DNA of 64,000 nt from Rhizomys pruinosus (Eukaryota; Chordata; Mammalia; Rodentia; Spalacidae). The notes beneath the pieces were generated by a model. That model saw only the letters and a list, made by a program, of their open reading frames with translations. It was not told the origin of the DNA and did no database searches. Shown here piece by piece: positions 11,343 through 21,889 of this stretch (position 1 is its first letter; each line of letters starts with the position of its first letter). Position numbers and translations under genes: made by a program. The stretch lies in contig VZQC01006700.1 in the NCBI GenBank assembly GCA_009823505.1, forward strand, positions 62,001 through 126,000. The letters run 5' to 3'.

Positions 11343-12576
11343 GTAGGATCCAAAAACAGCTTGGTACTGGCACAAAAACAGACCAGTTGACCAAAGGAAT
11401 AAAACTGAATCTCCAAACCTGAGCATGTACAATTTCAGCCACCTCATATTTGACAAGGGGGCCAAGAATACACAATGGAGGAAAGACAGCATCTTCAGTA
11501 AGTGGTGTGGGCAAAACTGTATCACCACCTGTAGAAGAATGAAATTAAACCCCTACCTCTTACCCTGTACAAAAGTCAATTTCAGATGTATCAAAGACAT
11601 CAATGTGAAACCCAGAACTCTGGAGGTTATAGAAGCGAAACTTGGCAGCAGACTACAAGACATAGGCATAGGAAAAGACTTCCTAAATCAGACAGCAGCT
11701 GCACAAGAAATAAGATCGACAATTGACAAATGGGACCTCATTAAACTCAAAAGCTTCTGTACATCAAAAGAAACAATAAAGGAAGTGCAGAGAAAGCCCA
11801 CAGAGTGGGAAGATACCATCACTGCAGATACATCTGACAAAGCATTAATTTCCAGAGTATAAAACTACTCAAAAAACAAAGAAGAAAGAAAACAAATGAA
11901 TCACTCAAAAGATGGAGCAAAGAACTGAATAGAGACTTCACAGAAGAGGAATTAGAGATGGCTGAGAAACATCTTAAAAACTGTTCAACGTCACTAATAA
12001 TTAGGGAAATGGAAATTAAGACCACTCTAGGTTCAAGAAAACAAATTATATCAAGTGGTGGAGAAGTTGTGGGGAAAGGGGAACACTCATCCATTGCTGG
12101 TGGGAATGTAAACTTGTACAGCCACTATGGAAAGCAGTGTGGAGAACCCTTGGAAGACTCAAAATGAGCTTGCCATTTGACCCAGTCTTACCACTCCTGG
12201 GTATATACCCACAAGCCTCATCCTTCACTGCAGAATACATTGCAGCATTTATATTATTTCAGCTGTGTTCACAATAGCAAAAGCGTGGAACCAACCCAAA
12301 TGCCCCTCAACTGACGAGTGGATAGAAAAGATATATGGAAAAATATGACAGTAACGTACACATGGAGTTCTATGCAGTGGTAAGAAAGACAACTCATGAA
12401 CTTTGCAGGTAAATGGATTGGAACTAGAAGAATTATATTAAGTGAAGGTAACACAGTCCCAGAAAAAACAAATGACGAATGGTGAATAGTATCCCTCATA
12501 TGTGATGCTACACCAATAACCCAGTTATAAATATTTCTTGTGGAGAGGATGCATATTAAAACAAGAAAAAAAAAAA
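11343..12576 (+). mobile_element. Plus-strand L1 3' segment inside the host L1
   Basis: L1 ORF2 C-terminal half with a short poly-A at about 12566-12576, ending early in the 3' UTR. Together with 10064-11342 it fills the gap between host ORF2 sequence at 10060 and 12577. The short near-duplications acaatct (10057-10063) and acaacct (12577-12583) bracket both parts, so they may have arrived together or one after the other. Confidence 0.8.
11425..11862 (+). pseudogene. L1 ORF2p fragment (145 codons open)
   Basis: Open frame with recognisable L1 ORF2p residues downstream of the reverse transcriptase: 'LIFDKGAKNTQWRKDS', 'FSKWCGQNC', 'TIDKWDLIKLKSFC' and 'KPTEWED'. It corresponds to the linker before the C-terminal Cys-rich region. 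Its ATG is an internal Met, so it is a fragment, not a gene. Confidence 0.9.
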
Positions 12577-12795
12577 ACAACCTATACTCTACTAAATTTC
12601 AAAACCTAAGAGAAATGGATGAAATACCTGACATCATGGAATCACCCAAGACTTAACAAGAAAGAGATTAACAGCTTAAACTGACCCATAATAAAGGAGG
12701 AAATTGAAGCTGTAATGAAAAACCTCCTAACTAAAAAAAGGCCAGGTCCAGATGGAGTCACAGCAGAATTCTATAAGACATTTAAAGAAGACCTA

Positions 12796-12796
<1 letters not shown>
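12577..12796 (+). pseudogene. Host L1 ORF2, start of reverse transcriptase
   Basis: Contains 'STKFQNLREMDEIPDIMESPKT' type sequence with frameshifts, then the RT-domain opening ([10 protein letters not shown] in one frame, '[19 protein letters not shown]' in another). The ORF is cut at 12796 by a poly-A run and resumes at 14481. Confidence 0.85.
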
Positions 12797-12843
<47 letters not shown>

Positions 12844-14480
12844 GGTGGGAGGTGGGGTAGTATCCTTTCTGGGACACAAATGGAAAACTCTGTGTTCCAA
12901 TCCTATTGATAAATTTTCAGTTTTTGAGATCTTGAAACTAACAATGGGAGGAGAATTTTATGTTCCCACAGGTAAAAATCACCAATCTAAATGCCTGAAA
13001 ACATACAACTTATGGCTGTGCAGGATGGACTGGGAAATGCCAGCAGAGAGGTTGACCCATCTGAACATTAAAGAAAGAGGAGCCTCAGACTGCCTGAGTC
13101 ACAGAAACTGAGCATCTCTCTGAATACTGTTTGGGTTAACTGGTTATAATGGCCCTAATGAAGTTTATCTTCCAGATACTGAGAAACCTACCTATCTCTC
13201 CCCTTTATAGGAAAAAGAAAAACATGATGGTAATGAAACAAATCCCTAACTGTAAATTAGAGCCAATTGTTACAGTCGTAATTTCTTATAAAACAGGTAT
13301 AACTACCCTTTTTAATTGACTGATAGCATAGGAACTGTGAAAGGATATTCTCTATCTAGAGCCAAATTCAAATAGTAAAGTGTTTATAAGCTGTGTAATT
13401 AAGCAAAATATATTACTACAGGAAAGCTCTGACATCAGCATGAATAATTATTCTGCCTAGGAGATGTTGGCTAGGGGATTCAAACCTGCCCCCCCCCAAA
13501 TTATAAAGGCCTTTTGCCTATAAGTGGGATATATGCAAGGAGAAAGGCAGTAAGTCCCTGTTGTTGAAGACCTGGTGTGAGCATGAAAAAATGTTATGAG
13601 ATGTCACTTGCTAGCATACAACTGGCCTCTGAAATGCCAGAGAGCCTTACCAAAGGCCACTAAAGCAATACAGAAAAATATTGGTCTCCCTGAGACAAGC
13701 AAGACTCCTCCGTCAGTATCGGCTACACCTCAACAGCCTGGAGATACTGTGCAACAGTGGCAGCCAAGTGTCTATATATATCCCAAATCTAATTGGCTAT
13801 TAGGTCTCTCCTTGGAGGAATAACTCATGGTGGATGCCACAAGCTTATGTCCCCTAGTGGTTAGGAGATGTTATAAGCCACAATAAGAACTTGTCACCCT
13901 TTACAGAGAAACCACAGTTTGCGGATTAGCATACAATCCAAGCATCTGTGTCTATGCTCGCAGCTTAGCTTGCCATAATAATTAGTACTGCTTAAATGCC
14001 TGTACATCCAATTGCTTGTGCTTTGTTAGTATGACTAAAAAGATATCACTGGAAAAGCTGTCAACCCATGATGGGAAACAACCTGAACAGACTAGAGTCC
14101 AAAATGACAACTCCAAAGAAAGTGGACTGTTTTATTCTCATCCACTTGTGCTCCTTTCCCAAAGCCCAGGGAACAAACTGCGGAAGAGGAGGCATGGTAG
14201 AATGTGAGGGCTGCGGAGAGATAGGGGTGAATCATGAGACTACAGGAATATAGACTGGACTCCTAATTGATCAACATGCCTGTGCATACAAGCTTCTCCA
14301 ACTGGACTATGGGAACCTTGGGTTGTTCAAAATTTGGACATAGATACTTGCAAAATGCACCAGTCATCTAATTGTATGACAAACTGAGTAACATCAATGT
14401 TATCTGCAAACAGTCATTATATTGTAGAATCCCTTAAAAATAAACAAATTAAAAAATACAATTTTCAAAAAAAAAAAAAA
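12797..14480 (+). mobile_element. Unidentified A-tailed element, copy 2 (plus strand)
   Basis: Inserted inside the L1 RT domain: host sequence ends 'gacctac' at 12796 and resumes 'cctacagcc' at 14481. The insert starts with an unusual run of 42 A (12797-12838). Its body matches copy 3 read in the opposite direction (12930-13110 against 37200-37010, and the block near 14170). The last ~200 bp differ from the other copies, carry an AATAAA at 14439-14444 and end in a 14-A tail. Short open frames inside have no recognisable product. Confidence 0.8.
14439..14444 (+). promoter_or_regulatory. Polyadenylation signal of element copy 2
   Basis: AATAAA lies about 20-25 bases before the 14-A tail, as expected for a retroposed polyadenylated transcript. 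Confidence 0.6.
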
Positions 14481-15245
14481 CCTACAGCCACTACTACTCA
14501 AATTATTCAAGATGTTAGAAACAGAAGGAAATCTCCCAAATTCCTTTTATGAAGCCAATATCACTCTAATACCAAAATCAGGCAAAGATACAACCAAAAA
14601 AGAAAACTATAGATCCATTTCATTAATGAACACACATGCAAAAGTTCTCAACAAAATACTTGGAAACTACATACAGACACATATAAAAAAGATCATCCAC
14701 CATGACTAAGCTGGATTCATACCCTAGATGGAGGGATGGTTCAACATATGTAAAACACTGAACATCATAAAGCCCATAAACTGACTGAAAGACAAAAACC
14801 ACATGGTCATCTCAATCGATGTGGAAAGGCCTTCGACAAAATTCAACATGCCTTCATGTTTGAAGTCCTGGAGGGAATTGGACTGGAGGGAACATTCCTC
14901 AACACAGTTAAAGCCATATGCAACAAACCCACAGCCAGCATTATCCTAAATGGGGAAAATCCTGAAGTGTTCCCCTTAAAGTCAGGAACCCAGTGAGGCT
15001 GACCCTATCCCCACTCCTTTTCAATATAGTGCTGGAAATGCTCTCAAGAGCAATAAGACAAGAAAAGGAAATTAGAGGATTACTAAGTGTAAAAGAGGAT
15101 GTCAAATTATATCTTTTTGCACAAGACATGATAGTTTACCTAAGGGACACCAAAAACTCCACCAGAAAACTCCTAGAAACTATCAACAGGTTCGGTAAAG
15201 AGGCATGAAACAAAATTAACTTTGAAAAATCAGTAGCCTTTCTTT
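14481..15245 (+). pseudogene. Host L1 ORF2, reverse transcriptase core
   Basis: RT fingers and palm of L1 ORF2p are readable in pieces: '[15 protein letters not shown]', '[16 protein letters not shown]', then '[22 protein letters not shown]'. The catalytic stretch reads [10 protein letters not shown], so the first Asp of the expected ADD is Gln (codons at 15119-15127). At least one stop also interrupts the frame (near 14707). The ORF is cut at 15245 by the next insertion and resumes at 18629. Confidence 0.9.
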
Positions 15246-15627
15246 TTTTAAAAAATGTAATTTATTTTTCAAGTATCACAGTGTTTATTGATAGATACAA
15301 GTACATAAAAACAGGGCATGAACCCGATTTGATAAATTAAGTAGACTTAATTTCAATACTATAATAAGGGAACAATTCAAATTCTCACCATTTGTTTCAC
15401 ACCCACAAAAACCACTTCAAGGGCATTAATGATCTCTCAAATCTGATCAGTTTTGTGCAAGTAAACCATGTTTCTTTTTTAAAAGTCTTGTGCACTTGCC
15501 TAGGCTCAAGGATATTGAAATCTAGCACATTAAGCTGATTACTAGAGGTAGAAATACAGGCAATATACTATTATGGCAACAACCATCAATTACAGTTGTT
15601 TTTCTGTAACAACCAAATTGATCATCC

Positions 15628-15735
15628 GACGCCCTCTTCTGACCTCCGTGACATTGCAGGACATGGGTGCACAAACCTACACGTAGACAATACATTCATA
15701 CACATAAATAAATAAATAAAATAAAATAATTAAGA
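15628..15735 (+). mobile_element. 5'-truncated B2 SINE
   Basis: Only the 3' half of B2 is present, from 'gccctcttctgacctccg' to the TAAA-rich tail. No tRNA-like head and no clear duplication found. Confidence 0.8.
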
Positions 15736-15995
15736 TAATCTAATATTGCAACAACTCAAGTATTACTGAGCAAAGTCCATTTCTACAGTATTCAGTGTTG
15801 CTATTCAGTTTTCTAACTTTAAACAGCCTATGATAACTGGCAGCAAAGAAGGTCCTTGCAATAGACTGCCTCTGCTTGAGAGCTTATGATATAATTATTG
15901 CATGCTGTTAACATACTATCTAAACATTAAAGCTACTCTTAAAATATTTGATGGTAGACTATGATTAAGACATTACACTACAAAAAACCTTATGC

Positions 15996-16243
15996 TTGGG
16001 GGCTGGAGGGATGGCCTAGCGGTTAAGAGCACCGACCACTCTTGCAGAGGACCTGGGTTCGATCCCCAGCACCTACATGGCGGGTGAGAACCATCTGTAA
16101 CTCCAATTCCAGGAGAACTCCAGTTCCAGGGGAATCTGAGACCCTCTTCTGACCTCCACGGCATTGCATGACACGGGTGCACAGACCTACATGCAGACAG
16201 TACATTCATACACACACAAAAATAAAATAATGAAAAAATTAAA
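15996..16243 (+). mobile_element. Young B2 SINE with 17-bp duplication
   Basis: Complete B2 flanked by a perfect 14-bp duplication, aaaaaaccttatgc, at 15982-15995 and 16244-16257. The body holds a tandem 17-bp duplication (16099-16115 and 16116-16132). Confidence 0.95.
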
Positions 16244-16300
16244 AAAAAACCTTATGCAGAAGGAAACCCTTACTGACATGCTTCTGCTTTAAACATTGTG

Positions 16301-16610
16301 CCCCCAAATGAAGTCCAGTAAGCACACATCCTGTCTTAATCCCCCTGCATTGGCCTGCATGATACTTCCGAGGTAGTCCAACAATGGCAGTCCATATTCT
16401 GAGGAGGCTGAATTCCCATTAGCTGCTTAGTTCACAAGTTGGGTACCTCAGCAGTCTTCAGTCCACATTGGAAGGCTAAAAAGTAAAAAAGCTGTATCTC
16501 ATGTCTTTGTGGAGTGCCAAAAGCAGTGGCATCCACAGAGCATATGCACCTGCCTATAAGAATTGAAGACAGGCCAAACAAGGTGCTCTCTTTTTTTCCT
16601 TTTTGTCTTT
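16301..16610 (+). repeat. Unclassified dispersed repeat, copy 2
   Basis: Same element as 6203-6810 without the B2. It sits within the 15246-18612 chimera. Confidence 0.75.
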
Positions 16611-17399
16611 TTACTAAGATCTCAAGTTTTGTGTCTGCATTACTGTTTCTCTGGTCTTATTAATTTCTGATTGTACTTTCCTTCTGGATGCTTAAGGTCA
16701 TACAGATAGTCCAGATTAACCAGGGTTTTGTTTTGTTGAGGTCAGTTGAGGATCTTGTCCTCAGGGGTCTCTCGGGAGGTTTTTTTGGTAGGGGGAGGGT
16801 GGGAGTCCCTTGCTTCTTTCAACTCTTCATCCACCAGTTCCATCCACATGAGGACAAAATCAGGAGAGATGGCCTAGCGGTTAAGAGCGCCAACCGTTCT
16901 TACAGAGGACCCGGGTTCGATCTCCAGCACCCACATGGCGGCCAAAAACCGTCTGAAACTCCAATTCCAGGAGAACTCCAGTTCCAGGGGAATCCAAGAC
17001 CCTCTTGTGACCTCCACGGCATTGCACGACACGGGTGCACAAACTTGCATGCAGACAGTACATTCATACACATACAAAAATAAATAAAATTAATAAAGAA
17101 AAAAAAAATTAAAAAATTCAGGTCTTGCTAGACCAGACTTCCTTTTCTGAAGGATGAGCAGACTTTCCTCTCTATAAACTGGACACTGGCTGAAGTCCCA
17201 TTAGTGGCTCTCCAAGACCTCCCTGAACAGGAAGATTGATGACCCACCTCTGCAGGACTTTTCAAAAAATGACCCCACATATAATCTCCTGAGACTTGGT
17301 TGACCTCTGAGGGCAAGGAACAAAGTTGTCCCCCAGGTCCCTCGGCCAAATCGGTAGGGACTTCAGGTATGGTCGTTAAGCAACTAGAAAGGCTAAGTG
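16611..17399. other. Undefined part of the chimeric insertion
   Basis: Apart from the B2 at 16861-17112 I recognise nothing here. It may belong to the transduced flank or to an L1 3' UTR variant. Confidence 0.4.
16861..17112 (+). mobile_element. Young B2 SINE with 17-bp duplication
   Basis: Starts a few bases inside the usual 5' end and carries the 17-bp tandem duplication (16957-16973 and 16974-16990). Near-duplications 'aaaatcagg' and 'aaattcagg' flank it. Confidence 0.9.
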
Positions 17400-18612
17400 G
17401 CACCAGCCTGTTACATTGCACCTATATTAACATTGTATCCTTTGGAAACAAACTGCATGTTATTTCCGTAGCATATTTCTTGATTCACATCTTTCAATTT
17501 TAATCCCATATTACTCTAAAAGATGCACACATACCCTCCATCATATATTAAAAGTCCAAGGTCTGAAAATACGTGTTAGGTCAGTTCTAGAACCCGTGTA
17601 GGGATTCCCAATACAAGAGCACAATTGTCTTTAGATCGTGAGGAATATAATATTAACATTGCTCATTTTGCTTACACCTAGGTACTTGGTACTAGCATCC
17701 ACAGATGAGAAATACCATTCATCTTTTGTTTTTCTGGGACTGTGTTACTTCACTTAGCATAAAATCTTCTAGTTCCATCCATTTACCTGCAAATTTCATG
17801 ATGTCATTTTTCTTTACCACTGTATAATACTCCATTGTATAGATGTTCCACATTTTCTCTATCTACTCATCACTTGAGGGGTATCTGGTTTGGTTCCAGC
17901 TCTTTGCTATTGTGAAGAGAGCTGAAATAATCATGGCTGTACATGTATCTCTGTTGTAGGAAGAGTCTGATGGCTATATATCCAGAAGAGGTATGGGTGT
18001 GTCAGGTGGTAGGCTCATTTTGAGTCTTTTAAGGGTTCTCCATACTGCTTTCCATAGTGGTTGTACAAATTTGCATTCCCACCAGCAGTGGATGAGTGTT
18101 CCCCTTTCCCCACACCCTCTCCATTTGATATCATTTGTTTTCTTGGTCCTAGCCAACCTTACCAGGGTGAGATGATATCTTAAAGTGGTTTTAATTTGCA
18201 TTTCCTTAATTATTAGTGATGTTGAACACTTTTTAAGATGTTTCTCATCTGTCTCTATTTCCTTGCTTGTGAATTCTCTGCTCAGCTCTTTACTCCATCT
18301 TTTGAGTGAGTCATTTGTTTTCTTACTCCTTTGTTTTTTGAGTAGTTTATGTATTCTGGAAGTTAATGCTCTGTCAGATGAATCAGCAGTGAAGGTTTCC
18401 TCCCATCTGTGGGTTTTCTCTTTACTTCCCTTATTGTTTCTTTTGCTATACAAAATCTTTTGAGTTTAATAAGTTCCCACCTGTCAATTGTTGACGTTAT
18501 TTCCTGTGCAACTGCTGTCTAATTTAGAAAGGCTCTTCCTACACCTATGTCTTGTAAGTTGCTGCCAACTTTTTCATCTAACACCTTCTGAGTTTTGGGT
18601 TTCAAATCGAGG
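17400..18612 (-). mobile_element. Minus-strand L1: 3' UTR and ORF2 C-terminus
   Basis: L1 part of the chimera. The 3' UTR matches the 46740-47220 copy in order and content (17410-17690). ORF2 C-terminal coding sequence follows to 18612, where the element is 5'-truncated at the right target duplication. Confidence 0.85.
17974..18453 (-). pseudogene. L1 ORF2p C-terminal fragment (159 codons open)
   Basis: Longest readable ORF2p piece in the window's first half. Residues include 'KRWSKELSREFTSKEIE', 'CSTSLIIKEMQIKTTLRYHLT' and the C-terminal Cys-rich stretch 'WRGCGERGTLIHCWWECK'. The first Cys of the CX3C pair (normally before WRGC) is missing, consistent with a one-codon deletion, while the CX7HX4C part is intact. 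The start Met is internal. In L1 this region helps bind RNA for retrotransposition; here it is a relic. Confidence 0.9.
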
Positions 18613-18628
18613 TCAGTAGCCTTTCTTT

Positions 18629-19910
18629 ACGTCAATAACAAGCAATTGGAGAAGGAATACAAGGAGACTTTCCCACTCACAATAGATTCCAAAAAATAAA
18701 TTATCTAGGAACAAACCTGACCAAACACACTAAAAATCTCTACAAAGAAAAATTTAAATCCCTCAAGGAGATTGAGGAAGATACTAGAAGATGGAAGAAC
18801 CTCCCATTCTCATGGACTGGAAGACTCAATATAGTAAAAATGGCCATCCTGGCCAAAGCAGTATACAAATTCAATGCAATCCCAATTGGAATCCTCACGA
18901 GGTTCTTCACAGGCTTCGAAAAAAACATCCTAGCTTTCGTATGGAGAAACAAAGGACCCTGGATAGTCAAAGCAACCCTGAGCAAAAAGAGAAATACAGG
19001 GGGGATTGCCATACCAGAGGTCAAACTGTATTACAGGACTGTAGTCATAAAAAGCCTGGTATTGGAAAATAAAACAGATCCATAGATCAATGGAACAAAA
19101 TTGGGGATCCGAACCTGAACACATCCAATTTCAGCCACCTCACATTCAACAAAGGGGCCAAGAAGACTCAATGGAGGAACGACAGCATCCTCAGCAAATG
19201 ATGTTGGCATGATTGGATCACCACTTATAGGAGAATAAATCTAAACCCCTACTTCTCACCATGTACAAAAATCAACTCCAAATGGATCAAAGACCTCAAT
19301 GTGAAACCTGAAATTCTGAAAAATGATAGAAAATATTGGTAGTAACGTACAAGACATAGGTATAGGAAAAGATTTTCTAAATCAGGCAGCACTGCACAAA
19401 AAAACAAGGTCAACAATTGAAAAATGGAAACTTATTAAACTCAAAATCCTCTGTACAGTGAAAGAAAAAAAGAAGTGAAGAGAAAACCCACAGAGTGGGA
19501 GGAAACATTCATCAGTGATACATCTGAGAGAGCATTAACTCCAGAGTGTATAAACTGCTCAAAAAACAAAGGAGGAAGAAAACAAATGTCTCACTCAAAA
19601 GATGGAGTAAAGAACTGAACAGAGACTTCACAAATGAAGAAATAAAGATAGCGGAGGAACATCTTAAAAAGTGTTCAACACCACTAATAACTAAGGAAAC
19701 ACAAATTAAAATCACCTTAAGATTTCATCTTACTCAGCTAAGACTAGCTATGATCCAGAAAACAAAGGATACCAAATGCTGGAGAGGTTGAGGGGAAAAG
19801 GAAATACTCATCCACTGCTGGTGGGAATGCAAACTCTTGCAACTTGTATGGAAAGCTGTGTGGAGAACTCTTAAGAAACTGAAAATGAGCCTACCATCTG
19901 ACTCAGTCAT

Positions 19911-19941
<31 letters not shown>

Positions 19942-20240
19942 TAGATAATAATTTTCCCACGAGTCATCTTATGGCAAAGGTACAGGCACATCTATGTTTT
20001 ACTGCAGCTTTGTTCACAATAGAGAAGAGCTGGAAGCAAACCAAGTGTCCCTCAACTAATGACTGGATAGAGTAAATGTGGTACATCTACACAATGAAAT
20101 TCTATGCAGTGGAAGAAAAGATGACATCATGAAATTGTGCAGTAATGGATGGACTAGAAGCCATAATGCTAAGTGAAGTGTAACACAGTCTAGAAAAACA
20201 AATGATGAATGGTATCCCTCATTTGTGGATGCTAGCACCA
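18629..20240 (+). pseudogene. Host L1 ORF2 C-terminal half
   Basis: Resumes exactly after the chimeric insert and runs to the end of ORF2. Readable pieces include 'MAILAKAVYKFNAIPIGILTRFFTGFEKNILAFVWRNKGPW' (18840 on, broken up here), 'KRWSKELNRDFTNEEI' (19590s) and 'TKCWRG' just before a stop in the Cys-rich region. A TA run (19910-19935) has replaced codons of the usual 'PAIPLLGIYP' motif. Frameshifts and stops are frequent. Confidence 0.85.
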
Positions 20241-20500
20241 AATCCCTAGTTGAAAGCAAGCTCGCACAAGTAAATGTTATATTTCTTTTTTATCTGAAGG
20301 AAACTTCATGTTACAATGTGGATCCCTAAAGGGCTCTAGATTACACTTATTTTCAGACATATAAGTGTGTATATGGGTGGAGGTATGTGTTCATCTTTTA
20401 GGGTAATATAAAATTAAAGAGAAAAAATGTGAACTCCTAAACTATTTTGGAATTAAAGACAATGTATTTACAGAGGTCAAATTTTTGGTATATGTGTGAC

Positions 20501-20541
<41 letters not shown>

Positions 20542-20810
20542 TATTTTGGAGCAATACAAATGGGAAGGAACGACAACAACAAAAGTACTGTGTCAAAGAA
20601 CTGATTGAATCAGTTAACTTCTGCCTAAACAATAAACCTCTGCAGAGAAAAAACTTTTAAAAGACTGAGAAAAAGATGCAAGACATGTATGGCAGAATGC
20701 ATGAACTGGGGTGCAGTGGGGGTCAGGGAAAAAGGAATATGTCTAAATTGGACTGAGAAATTATGGATGAAATACACAAAACATCAATAAACATATTTTA
20801 TTAAAAAAAC
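20241..20810 (+). mobile_element. Host L1 3' UTR and poly-A end
   Basis: Contains a long TA run (20501-20541), the 'gactgagaaaaagatgcaagacatgtatggcagaatgcatgaactgggg' type block (G-rich), and the terminal 'gaaatacacaaaacatcaataaa' segment, ending in A-rich sequence before the right target duplication. Confidence 0.9.
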
Positions 20811-20821
20811 AATTAGAGTAG
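20811..20821. repeat. Right target-site duplication of the large L1
   Basis: aattagagtag, matching 8643-8653. Confidence 0.85.
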
Positions 20822-21733
20822 ATACATAATCCCTTTAAAATTTGAACATCATTTTATTGTTCTTGAGTTTAATTACATTCATTTGTTGTTGACTTATGTT
20901 TTGCTAGATAAAATTTAATGGAATGTATCTTTAAAATCTTTCCTAGTGAATCTGACATATACTGACCTTTTATTAATAACTATGCCTTCAGTTTTGTTGA
21001 TCTAACACTCATTAAAACCTCTAGGAAGTATATAGTGAAAGAGAAGATATTTTCCTCTTATCCCTATACTGCTATCACCCTTACCCAAGTCATCGCCACA
21101 GCTTGCCTGGTTGATGTGCAATGGCTCTCTGGATTTTCTGTTTCTGTTTCTCTTTCTCTGATAACCCTTCTTCACATAGAGCTCATTTATTAAAACAAAA
21201 ACATGAGACTTTATGATTAAAATCATCTAAAACTCTCCACTGAATTTAGAGTACTCTGAGCTCACTGGAATTCCTTCTGATCTTCAATACATATATCCAG
21301 GCTAATTTGATTGTCTTTTCAGTAGCTTTATGTTCTATCTTAAAAGCTCTACTCCTAGGTTTTTTACTTTCCTCTCTTTTTAATCACTTGATGTTCAGTC
21401 AAGATGAAGCTCCTAGTTCATAAGACATAAAATAGTTTCTTCATTCTGTTATCACCCAACACTTTGCCCTGTTTACAGAGCAAATATTGGATATTTCACA
21501 TGCAAAAGAAAACAAAGTACAGAGAAAATATATGGAGTGACCAATATCCTGAGCAACAGTCTTCCATAGAACTCAAACTCTTAACAAATAAAGTTGAAAA
21601 AGAACACTAATTGGTATCTCTGCAAAGCTCTCTAAATATAGTACAAGCACTAAATTGTGTACTTTAAATAAGGCAACTCATATTGTACTACATATTTTAT
21701 ATCTCAATAAAATTATTATTATAAAGATAATTA
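20822..21733. other. Undefined DNA
   Basis: AT-rich, no recognisable repeat or exon. Confidence 0.5.
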
Positions 21734-21880
21734 TGCCTGTATGGTGCTACATACCATTAATCCCAGCACTCAGGAGGTAGAGCCAGGCAGATTTCTGTGA
21801 GATCATGGCCAGCCTGGTATATGTAGTTACAGGCCAGATAGGGCTACAGGGAGACCCTGTCCAAAAAGACAAAAATAAAT
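21734..21880 (+). mobile_element. B1 SINE (old)
   Basis: 7SL-derived B1: 'ccattaatcccagcactcaggaggtagagccaggcag', 'ggccagcctgg' and 'gagaccctgtc', with A-rich end. Diverged from consensus. Confidence 0.85.
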
Positions 21881-21889
21881 CATGAAATA

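Larger units (their letters stand above)
15255..16300 (-). pseudogene. mRNA 3'-UTR-like segment, unidentified
   Basis: On the minus strand this is AT-rich, repeat-free sequence. It ends in AATAAA (plus-strand positions 15284-15289), about 16 bases of spacer and an A-rich tail running to 15246. That is the layout of a spliced or read-through mRNA 3' end. Two B2 SINEs (15628-15735 and 15996-16243) interrupt it. I have an impression of a conserved gene 3' UTR but cannot name the parent gene. No coding sequence is visible. Confidence 0.5.
15246..18612 (-). mobile_element. Chimeric minus-strand L1 insertion
   Basis: A perfect 16-bp duplication, tcagtagcctttcttt, lies at 15230-15245 and 18613-18628, with the host L1 continuous across it. 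Read on the minus strand the insert contains L1 ORF2 C-terminus (18612-17700), L1 3' UTR (to about 17400), unrecognised sequence, an unclassified repeat (16610-16301) and an mRNA-like 3' end with AATAAA and an A-rich tail (16300-15246). This looks like an L1 transcript that read through into downstream sequence (3' transduction), or a pseudogene inserted into the L1 tail. Three B2s arrived later. Confidence 0.75.
8653..20810 (+). mobile_element. Plus-strand L1 split by three later insertions
   Basis: A single L1 insertion. It opens with 5' UTR repeats (8653-8881) and continues through ORF1 C-terminal sequence (8895-9420) and ORF2 (9640-10060, 12577-12796, 14481-15245, 18629-20240). It ends with the L1 3' UTR (20241-20790) and an A-rich tail. 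The same target duplication flanks the whole (8643-8653 and 20811-20821). Removing the insertions at 10064-12576, 12797-14480 and 15246-18628 leaves about 4.6 kb, shorter than a full L1. The N-terminal half of ORF1 and most of the endonuclease part of ORF2 are absent, so it also has internal deletions. It is dead: many stops, a broken catalytic motif and the insertions. Confidence 0.9.
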
